Shown one piece after another: positions 23,414 through 32,172 of a DNA stretch of 64,000 nt (its first letter is position 1; every line of letters begins with the position of its first letter). Position numbers and translations under genes: made by a program. The notes under the pieces are model-generated. The model did not search any database. It was not told where the DNA came from and was given only the letters and a program-made list of their open reading frames with translations. Origin of the DNA: Nonomuraea wenchangensis (lineage in GTDB: Bacteria > Actinomycetota > Actinomycetes > Streptosporangiales > Streptosporangiaceae); assembly GCF_900111685.1 (NCBI RefSeq), contig NZ_FOHX01000005.1, forward strand, positions 434,001 through 498,000, read 5' to 3'.

Positions 23414-23875
23414 GTGAACGGAACAGATCCCGTACGGCCCACCGACCGCCTGACCGAGGTGTTCGACCTGGTCGGGCCGCTGTACCGGCGGGCACAGCGC
23501 AAGGTCGAGCAGGACGCCCCCATCGAGGGCCTGTCGGTCGGCGTACGCGCCGTGCTCCACCTGCTGCGCGAGCACGGGCCCATGACCGTGCCGCAGATGG
23601 GGCGGGAGCAGGCGCTGAGCCGGCAGTTCGTGCAGCGCACGGCCAACGACGCGGCGGCGCGCGGCCTGGTGGCGTTCGCCCCCAACCCGGCGCACCGGAA
23701 GTCCTCCCTCGTCCGGCTCACCGAGGAGGGGCAGGCCGCCATCGACGCCGTTCTCGCCCGGGAACGGGCGGTGCTCGGCCGGATCGGCGGCGATCTGTCC
23801 GACGCCGACATCGCCGCCTGCCTCCGCGTGCTCTCCCGCCTGCTCCGCCTGCTCGACGACGTGGACGTGGACTGA
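23414..23875 (+). CDS. MarR-family transcriptional regulator
   Basis: 153-residue dimeric winged-helix regulator: dimerisation helix at the N-terminus (DRLTEVFDLVGPLYRRAQRK), the HTH MTVPQMGREQALSRQFVQRT, the wing PNPAHRKSSLVRLTEEG and a C-terminal dimer helix. GTG start at 23414. It diverges from the alpha/beta hydrolase gene, and two near-identical 17-bp palindromes lie in the 57-bp gap, so it very probably controls both genes. The ligand is unknown. Confidence 0.88.
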   Translation: MNGTDPVRPTDRLTEVFDLVGPLYRRAQRKVEQDAPIEGLSVGVRAVLHLLREHGPMTVPQMGREQALSRQFVQRTANDAAARGLVAFAPNPAHRKSSLVRLTEEGQAAIDAVLARERAVLGRIGGDLSDADIAACLRVLSRLLRLLDDVDVD

Positions 23876-23964
23876 ACGCGGACACGGGTTTCCCACCGCG
23901 CTGCCGGGAAAGAGGAAGTGCTCGCTGAGAAATGACAGCCCAGCACGACAAGGGAGGCACACAT

Positions 23965-24159
23965 ATGAGCGCCGAGGACAAGGTCTCGAACAAGGCCCAG
24001 GAGCTCAAGGGCCGGGCCAAGGAGAACCTGGGAGACGTGACCGGCGACGAGGAACTGCGCGCCGAGGGCCGCGCCGACCAGACCGAGGGCGGCCTCAAGC
24101 AGGCGGGCGAGAAGGTCAAGGACGCGGGCAAGAAGGTCAAGGACGCGTTCAAGAAATGA
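23965..24159 (+). CDS. CsbD-family stress protein
   Basis: 64-residue, highly charged, helix-forming protein of the CsbD family: the typical NKAQELKGRAKENLGDVTGD near the start, then repeated Lys-rich KVKDAGKKVKDAFKK at the end. ATG at 23965 with GGGAGG 7 nt upstream; an ATG 11 codons earlier is less good. CsbD proteins are general-stress induced in other bacteria; the mechanism is unknown. It is followed by a strong bidirectional hairpin. Confidence 0.9.
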   Translation: MSAEDKVSNKAQELKGRAKENLGDVTGDEELRAEGRADQTEGGLKQAGEKVKDAGKKVKDAFKK

Positions 24160-24167
24160 CGACGCAT

Positions 24168-24203
24168 GTCGGGGCGGGCCCGCTGTGACGGGCCCGCCCC
24201 GAC
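24168..24203. terminator. Bidirectional terminator between csbD-like and CocE-like genes
   Basis: GTCGGGGCGGGCCCG (24168-24182), loop CTGTGA, CGGGCCCGCCCCGAC (24189-24203): a perfect 15-bp GC stem between two convergent genes. Confidence 0.8.
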
Positions 24204-24225
24204 TGCCGCGTCAGGGGTTTCCCGC

Positions 24226-25836
24226 TCAGCGGGGGACGATCGGGAGGGTGAGGAAGGAGTCCGGGAACACCCGCTGGCGCTGCACCACCAGGTCGGCCTC
24301 CCCGGCCTCGGCGGCGGGCCGCCCGGTGCCCGGGTTGCGGTCGAAGCGCGGGAAGTTCGAGCTGGAGATCTCCACCCGGATCCGGTGCCCGGCCTTGAAG
24401 ACCTGGCTGGTCGCCACCAGGTCGATCAGGTACGTCCCCGACGAGGTCGAGGTACGCGTGATGCCGTCGATGACGCTCATGGCCCGCCCGTCCGGGTACA
24501 CGTCCACCAGCTTGGCCGTCCAGTCGGTGCCCGCCGCCGAGGTCGCGGCGCGCAGGGTCACCGTCACCGGCCCGGTCACCTCGACGTCGGCCGTCAGCTC
24601 CTCGGTCGTGTAGCAGAGCACGTCGGGCCGGCGCTCCACGTCCCGCTGGTCCTGCGGGCCGACGTTGGTGGGGTCGGCCAGCAGCAGCGGCCCGCCGGTC
24701 GTCGGCACGGGGTCGCGCGGGTCGAAGACGAACGTACGCGGCTCGTCCGACGCGGGGGGAGCGGGCGACAGCAGGCCGTCGGCGTGCAGGTGGTAGCGGG
24801 TCTCCACGGCACGGGCCAGTGGCCAGGACTCCTCCTCCCGCCACACGTCGTCGCCCATGACGAAGATCTGCACGGCCGGGCCGGTGTCCTCGCCCTTGAG
24901 GAAGGCGAGCTGGCGCTGTTCGAGCCGGATGGTCCCGGCCTGCGCCCCGAACCCGAAGTCCAGCCGCCCGGCACCCGACGCGCCGGGCGCGAGGTGCGTC
25001 CACGGCCCGATGACCAGCGGCCCGCCGAGGCGGCGGTGGTTCTCCAGCGTCCCGGCCAGGAACAGGTCGAACCAGCCCGCCACGTGCATGACCGGCACCT
25101 CGATCCGGTCGTGCCGCAGGGTCTCGGCCAGATCCTCCCAGTACGCGTCCCGCTCCGGATGCCCCGTCCAGTCCCGCCACCACGGGATGCCCGGGATGTC
25201 GCGTACCGGCAGCGTGCGCGCCGCCGTGCCCTGGTCGCCCAGCACCGGGAGCAGCGCGCCGAACGCGGCGCCCGCGTCCTCGCCCGCCTTCCCGCCCGCC
25301 TCCATGGCGTGCAGCAACCCGAGCATCGCCTGCAGCGCCCCCCAGTTCAGCGCCGAGCCGAGCGCGAACGCGCCGCCGTGGTACTTCAGGCCGTCGTGGA
25401 AGTCGTGCGGCGTCATCTGCGCGACGACCGCCTTCAGCCCCGGCGGCCGGGTGGCGGCGGCCTGGAGCGCGCAGCCCGCCAGGTACGACATCCCGCTCAT
25501 CACCACCTCGCCGTTCGACCACGGCTGCCCGGTGATCCAGGCGATCGTGTCGTGGCCGTCGGCGCCCTCGTCCCGCCACGGCCGGAACTCCCCGTCGCTG
25601 CTGCCGCGTCCCCGGCAGTGCTGCAGCACCACCGCGAAGCCCGCCTGGAGCGCCGGGATCACCGGCACCGACCGGAACGTCTGCTCCCCGTACGGCGTGC
25701 GCACCAGCAGCGCGGGGAACGGCCCGCCGTCGGCGGGACGGTGGACGGAGCCGCGCAGGACGGTCCCGTCGCGCATCGGCATGGGCGCGTCGTGCTCGAC
25801 GACGACGGACAGCGGCGGGCGGTCGAGCTTCGGCAT
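24226..25836 (-). CDS. CocE/NonD-family hydrolase (X-Pro dipeptidyl-peptidase-like)
   Basis: 536-residue serine hydrolase: an N-terminal alpha/beta hydrolase domain with the nucleophile in SGMSYLAGCALQ, the core QHCRGRGSSDGEFRPW and the catalytic-His region PLVIGPWTHL, then a C-terminal jelly-roll domain (VTGPVTVTLRAATS, LVDVYPDGRAMSVIDG, RIRVEISSSNFPRFDRN), typical of cocaine esterase-like acyl hydrolases. No signal peptide. I chose the ATG at 25836; a longer frame reads into the DUF3237 remnant upstream. The substrate is not predictable; DUF3237, VOC and P450 neighbours hint at catabolism of an aromatic or ester compound. Confidence 0.88.
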   Translation of the reverse strand: MPKLDRPPLSVVVEHDAPMPMRDGTVLRGSVHRPADGGPFPALLVRTPYGEQTFRSVPVIPALQAGFAVVLQHCRGRGSSDGEFRPWRDEGADGHDTIAWITGQPWSNGEVVMSGMSYLAGCALQAAATRPPGLKAVVAQMTPHDFHDGLKYHGGAFALGSALNWGALQAMLGLLHAMEAGGKAGEDAGAAFGALLPVLGDQGTAARTLPVRDIPGIPWWRDWTGHPERDAYWEDLAETLRHDRIEVPVMHVAGWFDLFLAGTLENHRRLGGPLVIGPWTHLAPGASGAGRLDFGFGAQAGTIRLEQRQLAFLKGEDTGPAVQIFVMGDDVWREEESWPLARAVETRYHLHADGLLSPAPPASDEPRTFVFDPRDPVPTTGGPLLLADPTNVGPQDQRDVERRPDVLCYTTEELTADVEVTGPVTVTLRAATSAAGTDWTAKLVDVYPDGRAMSVIDGITRTSTSSGTYLIDLVATSQVFKAGHRIRVEISSSNFPRFDRNPGTGRPAAEAGEADLVVQRQRVFPDSFLTLPIVPR

Positions 25837-25862
25837 GGCGGCTCCCAAGAGGGGTGGGGGGG

Positions 25863-26311
25863 TCAGGTGAGGATGTAGGCGTCGTAACGGACGGCGGACG
25901 CCGCGCGTGCCGCGGAGGCCGCGGGCGGCGTCCTGTTGAGCCAGTGATACCGCTCGTCGCCCGTCTCGAAGCGGCAGAACAGCCGGAAAGTACTCGGCGG
26001 GATCGACGTCCTCGCCGCTCGCCAGCCGGTCGAGCATCTCGGGCGGGCCGTGCCGGACGCCGCTGGTGGTGATGTAGAGGTGCGCGCCGTCGTGGGTGCG
26101 CAGCGTGTAGCGGGTGTCGATGCTGATGGTGCCGTCGGCGTGCACGACCTGCCAGTCCGCGCCGCCGGACAGCATCCGCCCGGACAGCCGGGGCCCGCTC
26201 GAACGAGCCGCCCGCGATGGTGACCACCCGGCGGTTGCCCCAGTGCGTCGCGCCCAGGTCGAGGATCGGGTCGAGCTCCACGTGGAAACGGGCGAGCGGT
26301 TCGAGGTTCAC
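25863..26311 (-). pseudogene. DUF3237 gene broken by two frameshifts
   Basis: Three consecutive frames together give one complete DUF3237 protein of about 148 residues: VNLEPLARFHVELDPILDLG (from the GTG at 26311), then GGADWQVVHADGTISIDTRY, then RLFCRFETGDERYHWLNRT to the stop at 25863. The joins imply a missing base near 26189-26198 (a run of G and C) and an extra T, in an AAA run on the + strand, at 25987-25989. The two shifts cancel in length but leave the middle in another frame. Either a decaying gene or two homopolymer sequencing errors; the otherwise perfect family match favours a recent event or error. Confidence 0.7.
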
Positions 26312-26354
26312 CGGGTGGGGCTTGGGGGTCCCGCACGGCGGGAAGGGGTGCGGC

Positions 26355-26747
26355 ATGGACGTGCTGAGCAGCCGGGTGCTGCTGCGCCCGCGGGACCCCG
26401 CGCGCAGCCGTCGGTTCTACGCCGAGACCCTGGGCCTGGCCGTCTACCGCGAGTTCGGCCCGCCCGAGCATCCCTGCACGGTGTTCTTCCTCGGGCAGGG
26501 CTTCCTGGAGCTGTCCGGCCAGTGGGACGGATCCGGGGACGAGCCCGGCGGGGTGTCGCTCTGGCTGCAGGTGCGCGACGTGGCCGCCGAGGAGGCCCGC
26601 CTGCGTCAGGCCGGCGTGGAGGTGCTGCGCGAGGCCCGCCGCGAGCCGTGGGGGCTGGTCGAGCTGTGGATCGCCGACCCGGACGGCCACCGCCTCGTCC
26701 TGGTGGAGGTGCCGCCCGACCACCCGCTACGCCGCGACCACCGCTGA
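26355..26747 (+). CDS. VOC-superfamily (glyoxalase/bleomycin-resistance-like) protein
   Basis: 130-residue protein of the vicinal oxygen chelate fold: two beta-alpha-beta-beta-beta modules, with RDPARSRRFYAETLGLAVY in the first and VSLWLQVRDVAAEEARLRQAG and LWIADPDGHRLVLVEVP in the second. A terminal Glu in the last strand is the usual metal ligand. Start: ATG at 26355. It is divergent from the DUF3237 remnant (43 bp) and convergent with the P450 gene (8 bp). Could be an isomerase, dioxygenase or drug-binding protein; context does not decide. Confidence 0.82.
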   Translation: MDVLSSRVLLRPRDPARSRRFYAETLGLAVYREFGPPEHPCTVFFLGQGFLELSGQWDGSGDEPGGVSLWLQVRDVAAEEARLRQAGVEVLREARREPWGLVELWIADPDGHRLVLVEVPPDHPLRRDHR

Positions 26748-26755
26748 GCGCCGGG

Positions 26756-28015
26756 TCAGCGCAGCGCGTACCGGATGGGCAAGGTCTTCAGCCCGCCCAC
26801 GAACGTCGTCGCCAGCCAGGCGGGCTCGCCGTCCAGCCCGACCTCCGCGAGCCGGGGGACCAGCTCGGCGAACAGCGCCTGGATCTCCATCCGCGCCAGC
26901 CCGGCCCCCAGGCAGTAGTGCACCCCCGCCCCGAACGCCAGATGCCGGTTCGGCGTCCGGCCCACGTCGAAGCGGAACGGGTCGTCGAACACTTCCTCGT
27001 CCCTGTTCGCCGACGGGTACGACAGCAGCACCGACTCACCGGCCCTGATCGGCGTCCCCCGCACGGCGGTGTCGGCCGCCGCCGTCCGCATGAACGCCTT
27101 CACCGGGCTCACCCAGCGGATCATCTCCTCGGCGGCCGATGCCAGCAGCCCAGGGTCCTCCCGCAGCCGCCGCAGCTCGCCCGGATGCCGGACGAGCGCC
27201 TCAAGCCCGCCCGCGATGGTGGAGGTGGTCGTGTCGTGCCCGGCCGTGGCGATGATGACGTAGTACGAGGCCGCGTCGGCGTCGCTCAGCGGCCGGCCGT
27301 CCACCCGGGCGTTGGCGATGGCCGAGGCCAGGTCGCCGGTCGGACGGGCGCGGCGGGCCGCGGTCAGCTCGCGGAAGTAGCCGAGCAGGTCCGCCAGCAC
27401 CGACGTGTGGGCCGCCGCCTCCTCGCCGCCGCGCCGCCGGCTGTCGTCGTCCTGGCCGAACAGGTCCTGCGTCAGCCGCAACATCAGCGGGAAGTCCGAC
27501 TCCGGCAGCCCCAGCAGCGACAGGATGACGCGCAGCGGATAGTGCGCGGCGACCTCCCGTACGAAGTCGCACCGGCCGCCGTGCTCGGCCAGCAGGTCGA
27601 CGTACCGCCTGGCGAGTTCCCGCACCCGCGGCTGGAGCTCGCGCATCGCCTTCGGGCTGAACCAGTCCGCGCCGATCGCGCGCAGCTCCCGGTGTTCGGG
27701 GTCGTCGGTGTGGACGAGCGTCTTCAGCCCGTCGCCGCGCGCCCGATGCGCCTCCAGTGCGGCGTCCACCTCGGCCCGGCGCAGCACCGGCCGCGGCGCG
27801 CTCAGCCACAGCGCGTTGTCCCGTTCGATCTCCAGCACGTCGGCGTGGCGCGTCACCGCCCAGAAGGGCCGGTAGCCGTCGGCCTCCACCCGCCGCACGG
27901 GCGACTCGCGGCGCAGCAGCGCCAGGGCCTCGTGCAGGCGGGCCTCGTCGGTGTACGCGGCGGGCGTGGCGAGGCAGCGCCCCGCCTCCTCCGCGGACGT
28001 CAGGGTCGTGGCCAC
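26756..28015 (-). CDS. Cytochrome P450
   Basis: Soluble bacterial class P450, 419 residues. The I-helix oxygen-activation motif reads TAGHDTTTSTIAGG, the K-helix ExxR is EEMIRW, and the haem loop FGAGVHYCLGAGLAR carries the axial Cys368. HPGELRRLREDP and ANRDEEVFDDPFRFDV are further family landmarks. It resembles CYPs acting on terpenoid, steroid or fatty substrates, but substrate assignment from sequence is unsafe. No ferredoxin or reductase gene is adjacent. A short gap separates it from the SpoIIE gene upstream, on the same strand. Confidence 0.93.
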   Translation of the reverse strand: MATTLTSAEEAGRCLATPAAYTDEARLHEALALLRRESPVRRVEADGYRPFWAVTRHADVLEIERDNALWLSAPRPVLRRAEVDAALEAHRARGDGLKTLVHTDDPEHRELRAIGADWFSPKAMRELQPRVRELARRYVDLLAEHGGRCDFVREVAAHYPLRVILSLLGLPESDFPLMLRLTQDLFGQDDDSRRRGGEEAAAHTSVLADLLGYFRELTAARRARPTGDLASAIANARVDGRPLSDADAASYYVIIATAGHDTTTSTIAGGLEALVRHPGELRRLREDPGLLASAAEEMIRWVSPVKAFMRTAAADTAVRGTPIRAGESVLLSYPSANRDEEVFDDPFRFDVGRTPNRHLAFGAGVHYCLGAGLARMEIQALFAELVPRLAEVGLDGEPAWLATTFVGGLKTLPIRYALR

Positions 28016-28098
28016 GGGTCAGCCTCCCGGCGGCAGGCGGGTGCAGGGGCGTAGAAGGGCATTCCCCTCCCGCTCCGCCCCCATGCGGCCGGCCCGGG

Positions 28099-30219
28099 TC
28101 AGGGGCCGGTGGGGGCGCAGCGCAGCAGCAGGACGGCGATGTCGTCGCCGCGCTGCTCCAGCGCCGCCGGCTCGATGAGCGAGTCCGCCAGGTCCGCCAG
28201 CGGCCCGTCCTCGGTGGGGTTGAAACGGGCGGCCAGCCGGCGGATGGCCTCGCCGAGGTCCAGGCCCGGCTGCTCGATGAGGCCGTCGGTGTAGAGGGTC
28301 AGCACGCTGCCGGGCGGCAGGTCGAGGTCGAGAGTGGCGTACTCGGCCTCGGGGTCGATGCCCAGCAGCAGGCCGGCGGCGCTGTCGACGACGCGCGTGG
28401 GCTCGCCGGGCCGCCCGAGCAGCGGCGGCAGGTGGCCGGCGCCGGCCAGGCAGGCGGTGTGCCGCTCCAGGTCGAGGCTCACGTACAGGCAGCTCGTGAA
28501 GCGGTCGGGGGCGAGCTCGATGAGCAGCCGGTTGGTGTGCGCCAGCACCTCGCCGGGGGAGGCGCCGGTGCTGGCATGCGCCCGGATGGCGGTGCGCACC
28601 TGCCCCATGAGGGCGGCGGCGGTCACGTCGTGCCCTTGGACGTCGCCGATGACCGCCGCGGCCTGGGTGTCGCTGAGCCGGATCAGGTCGTAGAAGTCGC
28701 CGCCGATGTCCATGCCGGGGGTGGCGGGGACGTACCGGGCGGCGAGGTCGAGCCCGGGGATCTCCGGCAGGGTGTGCGGCAGCAGGCTCGACTGCAGGCA
28801 CTGGGCGAGCTGGTGCTTGACGTCGTAGAGCCGGGCCCGCTCGAACGCCTGCGCGATCAGTCCCGCGAGCGCGGTCAGCGTGGCCCGCTCGTCGGAGTCG
28901 AAGCGGTGCGGCCGGTCGTAGGCGAGGATGCAGGTGCCCATGGGCCGCCCCGAGGTCACCAGCGGCAGGAACGCGCACGCGTCCATGTCGTCGGGGTCGA
29001 TGGCCTCCGGGTACGTCTCCCGCAGCTCGTCCCAGCTCTCGAAGAAGGCCGGCCGGGTGGCGTCGAACCCGTCCCACCCCGGCGACGGCGGGATCACCGG
29101 CCGCCCGTTCAGCTCGGCGACGGCCTGCCGGGTGTAGCCGCGTGAGGCGGCCACCCGCATCCGCCCGCCCCTGGCGGTGAGGATGGCGAGCGCCTGGACG
29201 TCGTAGACGGGCATGACGTGGTCGGCGACCAGGTCGATCACCTCCTGCGCGGTGACGGCCCGCGCGAGCGTCGTCGCGAGGTGCAGCATCTCGTGCAGGG
29301 CGATGATGCGGGTCGGCCGCCCGATCTCGTGGGGCGGCGTCCGCTCGGCGGGGTCGTGGTCCTGCCCGCCGGGCGTGATGCGCAGGGTGACGCCGGTCAG
29401 GCCGGGGAAGAGCCGGAAGGTGACCAGTCGTCCCGACGGGTGGCGGGCGGTGAACGCGGTGACCTGGCCGCTGACCACCGCCGACCGGTAGAGGTCCTCG
29501 TAGAGAGGGTCGTCGAGCCAGGGCAGCGCCTCGCCGAGGCGTTCGCCCTGGAGCTCGGAGGTGTAGACGGACAGCAGGTCGGCGGCCGGCGCGGTGATGA
29601 GCGAGATGCGGCCCTCGACGTCGAGCGAGCAGTAGCCCTCGGGCAGCCGGTTCAGTGCCGCGAGCGCGATGAGCTGGGAGCCGGTGTCGGCGGCGCGGGC
29701 GGGGCGGGGGTTGAGGGTGCGCGGGCGCGGCCCCGGGGTGATCGGCTCGCCGCGGTCGGCCTCCCGCTGGAGCAGGCGGGCGACGGCGGAGGAGCTCGCG
29801 TCGATCACGTCGCGCTGCTCCCGTGACAGCGTGAGCGAATATCCCGCGGGCCAGACCAGCATCAGCGCGCCCCAGACGCGCCCGCCGCCGTGGATGGGGC
29901 GCACGGCGGCCGAGAAGTGGTACGGCAGCGAGAGCGCCGCCGAGGGGAACTGCCGCGCGAGGTCCTCCCGCCCGGAGACCCAGACCAGGCGGTCCTCGCG
30001 TACGGCCCTGGAGACCGGCACGGGATCGCCGACCCGGAGCCTGGCCCAGGACATGGCGATCGGCTCGGGCATGCCGAGCTGGACGTCCATCAGCAGCACC
30101 CGGCCGTCGTCGGCCAGGAGGTAGACGGTGCCGATGTGCGCCCCCGCGTCGGTGATGGCCTGGATCAGCAGGTCGTCCAGACCGGCCCGGCCCGGCCGGG
30201 GCGCGGTGTGCTCCCGCAC
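28099..30219 (-). CDS. GAF/PAS-containing PP2C (SpoIIE-type) protein phosphatase
   Basis: 706-residue cytoplasmic regulator. N-terminal GAF-like domain (about 10-160), PAS-like segment (about 195-275, containing GYCSLDVEGRISLITAPAAD), second GAF domain (about 310-470), then a SpoIIE/PP2C phosphatase domain (about 490-705) with metal-binding Asp motifs GGDFYDLIRL and AAVIGDVQGHD, and VLTLYTDGLIEQ. Such proteins dephosphorylate anti-sigma-factor antagonists in response to small molecules or redox signals. Unlike many actinomycete homologues, no HATPase kinase domain is present. GTG start at 30219. No sigma factor or antagonist is adjacent. Confidence 0.9.
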   Translation of the reverse strand: MREHTAPRPGRAGLDDLLIQAITDAGAHIGTVYLLADDGRVLLMDVQLGMPEPIAMSWARLRVGDPVPVSRAVREDRLVWVSGREDLARQFPSAALSLPYHFSAAVRPIHGGGRVWGALMLVWPAGYSLTLSREQRDVIDASSSAVARLLQREADRGEPITPGPRPRTLNPRPARAADTGSQLIALAALNRLPEGYCSLDVEGRISLITAPAADLLSVYTSELQGERLGEALPWLDDPLYEDLYRSAVVSGQVTAFTARHPSGRLVTFRLFPGLTGVTLRITPGGQDHDPAERTPPHEIGRPTRIIALHEMLHLATTLARAVTAQEVIDLVADHVMPVYDVQALAILTARGGRMRVAASRGYTRQAVAELNGRPVIPPSPGWDGFDATRPAFFESWDELRETYPEAIDPDDMDACAFLPLVTSGRPMGTCILAYDRPHRFDSDERATLTALAGLIAQAFERARLYDVKHQLAQCLQSSLLPHTLPEIPGLDLAARYVPATPGMDIGGDFYDLIRLSDTQAAAVIGDVQGHDVTAAALMGQVRTAIRAHASTGASPGEVLAHTNRLLIELAPDRFTSCLYVSLDLERHTACLAGAGHLPPLLGRPGEPTRVVDSAAGLLLGIDPEAEYATLDLDLPPGSVLTLYTDGLIEQPGLDLGEAIRRLAARFNPTEDGPLADLADSLIEPAALEQRGDDIAVLLLRCAPTGP

Positions 30220-30241
30220 CGGCTCAGCCGCTCGCTTCCCC

Positions 30242-30258
30242 GCTCACGCACGGTGAGC
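30242..30258. promoter_or_regulatory. Inverted repeat upstream of the SpoIIE-type gene
   Basis: GCTCAC (30242-30247), GCACG, GTGAGC (30253-30258), 23 bp before the phosphatase start. A possible operator; no assigned regulator. Confidence 0.3.
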
Positions 30259-30384
30259 AACAAAGCAGCGCAAAACCCCCCATATGGGCAGGATACCCCG
30301 CAGGCCGGTCGCGAACTGCTCACCATCCGCTCAACATCGCACATCCGCTTGCCCGGGCCGCCGCCTCCCGGACACCATGGGCCG

Positions 30385-31371
30385 GTGATCCTTCCGGTTC
30401 CCGCGACCCCGCTGCACCCGCTGCCCCGCCTGGCCCGCCGCCTCGGCCTCGGCCCCGAGGACCTGTGGGTCAAACGCGACGACCTGACCGGCCTGGCGGG
30501 CGGCGGCAACAAGGCGCGCAAGCTCGCCGCCATCGTCGCCGACGCCCAGGCCAAGGGCTGCGACCACCTGGTGACCGGCGGGGGAGCGCAGAGCAACCAC
30601 GCCCGGATGACGGCCGCCGCCGCCAACCTCGCCGGGATGGGCTGCGACCTGCTGCTCACGCCCGGCGACGACAGCGGCAACCTGCTGCTCGACCGCGTGC
30701 TCGGCGCCGGCATCCACTGGCTGGACGGCGGGCCGCTGCCGTACGCCGAGACCGAGGCCGCCATCCAGGAGCACGCCAGGGCGCTGGCCGCGCGGGGCCG
30801 GCGGCCGTACGCCATCCCCATCGGCGGCTCGTCACCGCTCGGCGCCGCCGCGTACGTGGACGTGGGCCGCGAGCTCGCCGAACGCCTGGACCCCGGCCTG
30901 GTCGTGGTCGCCGCCGGCTCGGGCGGCACGCAGGCCGGGCTGGCGGCCGGGCTCGGCGACCACGGCAAGGTGCTCGGCGTGGACGTCGGCGCCCGGCCCG
31001 GCCTCGCGGACGCGGTCCAGGAGCTGGCCGCCGAGGCCGCCGCCCTCGCCGGGCTGCCCGCGCCCCGAGGCCGCTGCCGCCTGGACACCGCGCGGGCCGG
31101 GCAGGCGTACGGCGAGCCGACCGGCGCGGCCCTGGACGCGCTACGGGCGGCGGCGCGGACGGAGGCCCTGCTGCTCGACCCGGTCTACACGGCCAAGGCC
31201 ATGGCGGGCCTGTTCGCCGCCGTACGCGAGGCGCCCAGGGGCACGCGGGTGGTGTTCGTGCACACCGGCGGGCTGCCCGGCCTGCTCGCCTCCCGCTACG
31301 CCGGCTGGCTCACCAGCGAGACGCCAACCGGCGCCGGAGCCGGACCGGCGGCAGCGGCGGAGCCTTCCTGA
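30385..31371 (+). CDS. PLP-dependent D-cysteine desulfhydrase/ACC deaminase family enzyme
   Basis: Fold-type II PLP enzyme, 328 residues. The Schiff-base Lys lies in GGGNKARKLAAI (Lys about 51), followed by GGAQSNHARMTAAAA (Ser/Asn phosphate and substrate contacts), the PLP-phosphate loop AAGSGGTQAGLAAGL and FVHTGGLPGL near the end. These enzymes release ammonia and pyruvate from D-cysteine, or open 1-aminocyclopropane-1-carboxylate; the two cannot be told apart here with confidence. Start: GTG at 30385, since in-frame upstream sequence has no ribosome site. The 3' end overlaps the convergent methyltransferase gene by 62 bp. Confidence 0.85.
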   Translation: MILPVPATPLHPLPRLARRLGLGPEDLWVKRDDLTGLAGGGNKARKLAAIVADAQAKGCDHLVTGGGAQSNHARMTAAAANLAGMGCDLLLTPGDDSGNLLLDRVLGAGIHWLDGGPLPYAETEAAIQEHARALAARGRRPYAIPIGGSSPLGAAAYVDVGRELAERLDPGLVVVAAGSGGTQAGLAAGLGDHGKVLGVDVGARPGLADAVQELAAEAAALAGLPAPRGRCRLDTARAGQAYGEPTGAALDALRAAARTEALLLDPVYTAKAMAGLFAAVREAPRGTRVVFVHTGGLPGLLASRYAGWLTSETPTGAGAGPAAAAEPS

Positions 31372-32038
31372 GCTGCCTCCTGCCGATCACCTGGAACAGC
31401 GCCCGCCGGTCGGTCATGCCGCCCTTGCCGCTCGGCTCCCTGCCGAACAGCGCGAGCAGCGTCGTCCGCACCCCCGAACGCGCGCTCCAGTCCACGAAGG
31501 CCCGGCACTCGGCCGGGTCCTCGCCGTAGAACTCGTCGAACAGCAGCAGGGCGCCGTCGGCGAGCAGCGGCGTCAGCCAGTCCAGCGCGCACGAGGTGGC
31601 CGACTCGAGGTCGGCGTCCAGGTGCGCCAGGCTGACCAGGCCCACCTCGGCGGCGAGGGCGGGCGTCAGCGACTCGGCGAAGAACCCCTTGACGACCCGC
31701 ACGCCGTTGAGCCGCGGCACGGGGGTCGCGAAGGTGCCGGCCGGCAGGTTCTCGTAGCCCTCCGGCAGCCCCTCGAACGAGTCGCAGGCGTAGATGCGCT
31801 TGCGCCGCTGCCGGCGCTCCCACAGCCGGGCCCGCCACAGCTCGTCCCTGATGACCCGGGTGGAGTAGCCCTTCCAGACGCCGAACTCGACGATGTGGCC
31901 CGGCACCGGCCGCGAGAGCTGCACCGACAGCTCCAGGACCTGCGCCCGTGACGGGTAGGTGACCTTGTTCCTGAGGCCGGGCCACTCGCCGGGAGCGCCG
32001 CTTAACCAGCTCACGTCCGGCAATGAGCGTTGTGACAT
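31310..32038 (-). CDS. TylF/MycF-type SAM-dependent O-methyltransferase-like protein
   Basis: 242-residue class I methyltransferase of the TylF/MycF (macrocin O-methyltransferase) family: GHIVEFGVWKGYSTRVI is the SAM-binding loop, YACDSFEGLPEG a following strand, SLAHLDADLESATSCALDWL holds the metal-binding Asp pair, and LLLFDEFYGED the next acidic patch. Members methylate deoxysugars or glycan residues. It stands alone, so a role in sugar decoration of a metabolite or surface glycan is inferred. Its last 62 bp overlap the convergent PLP enzyme gene; the C-terminus (RLRRRLASRW) is basic and possibly an extension. Confidence 0.82.
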   Translation of the reverse strand: MSQRSLPDVSWLSGAPGEWPGLRNKVTYPSRAQVLELSVQLSRPVPGHIVEFGVWKGYSTRVIRDELWRARLWERRQRRKRIYACDSFEGLPEGYENLPAGTFATPVPRLNGVRVVKGFFAESLTPALAAEVGLVSLAHLDADLESATSCALDWLTPLLADGALLLFDEFYGEDPAECRAFVDWSARSGVRTTLLALFGREPSGKGGMTDRRALFQVIGRRQLRKAPPLPPVRLRRRLASRW

Positions 32039-32172
32039 GGGTAACCCCTTCGCAGTAGCTCGCGTCGCTGCGAGCCCATCAGTGAGGGTGGGGTGCGGAC
32101 CACGCCTGGATACGCACAGCAGTATGGCCGTAGCGTGACCTCGCCGTCACCGATTGCCGCACAAGGTTGGGG

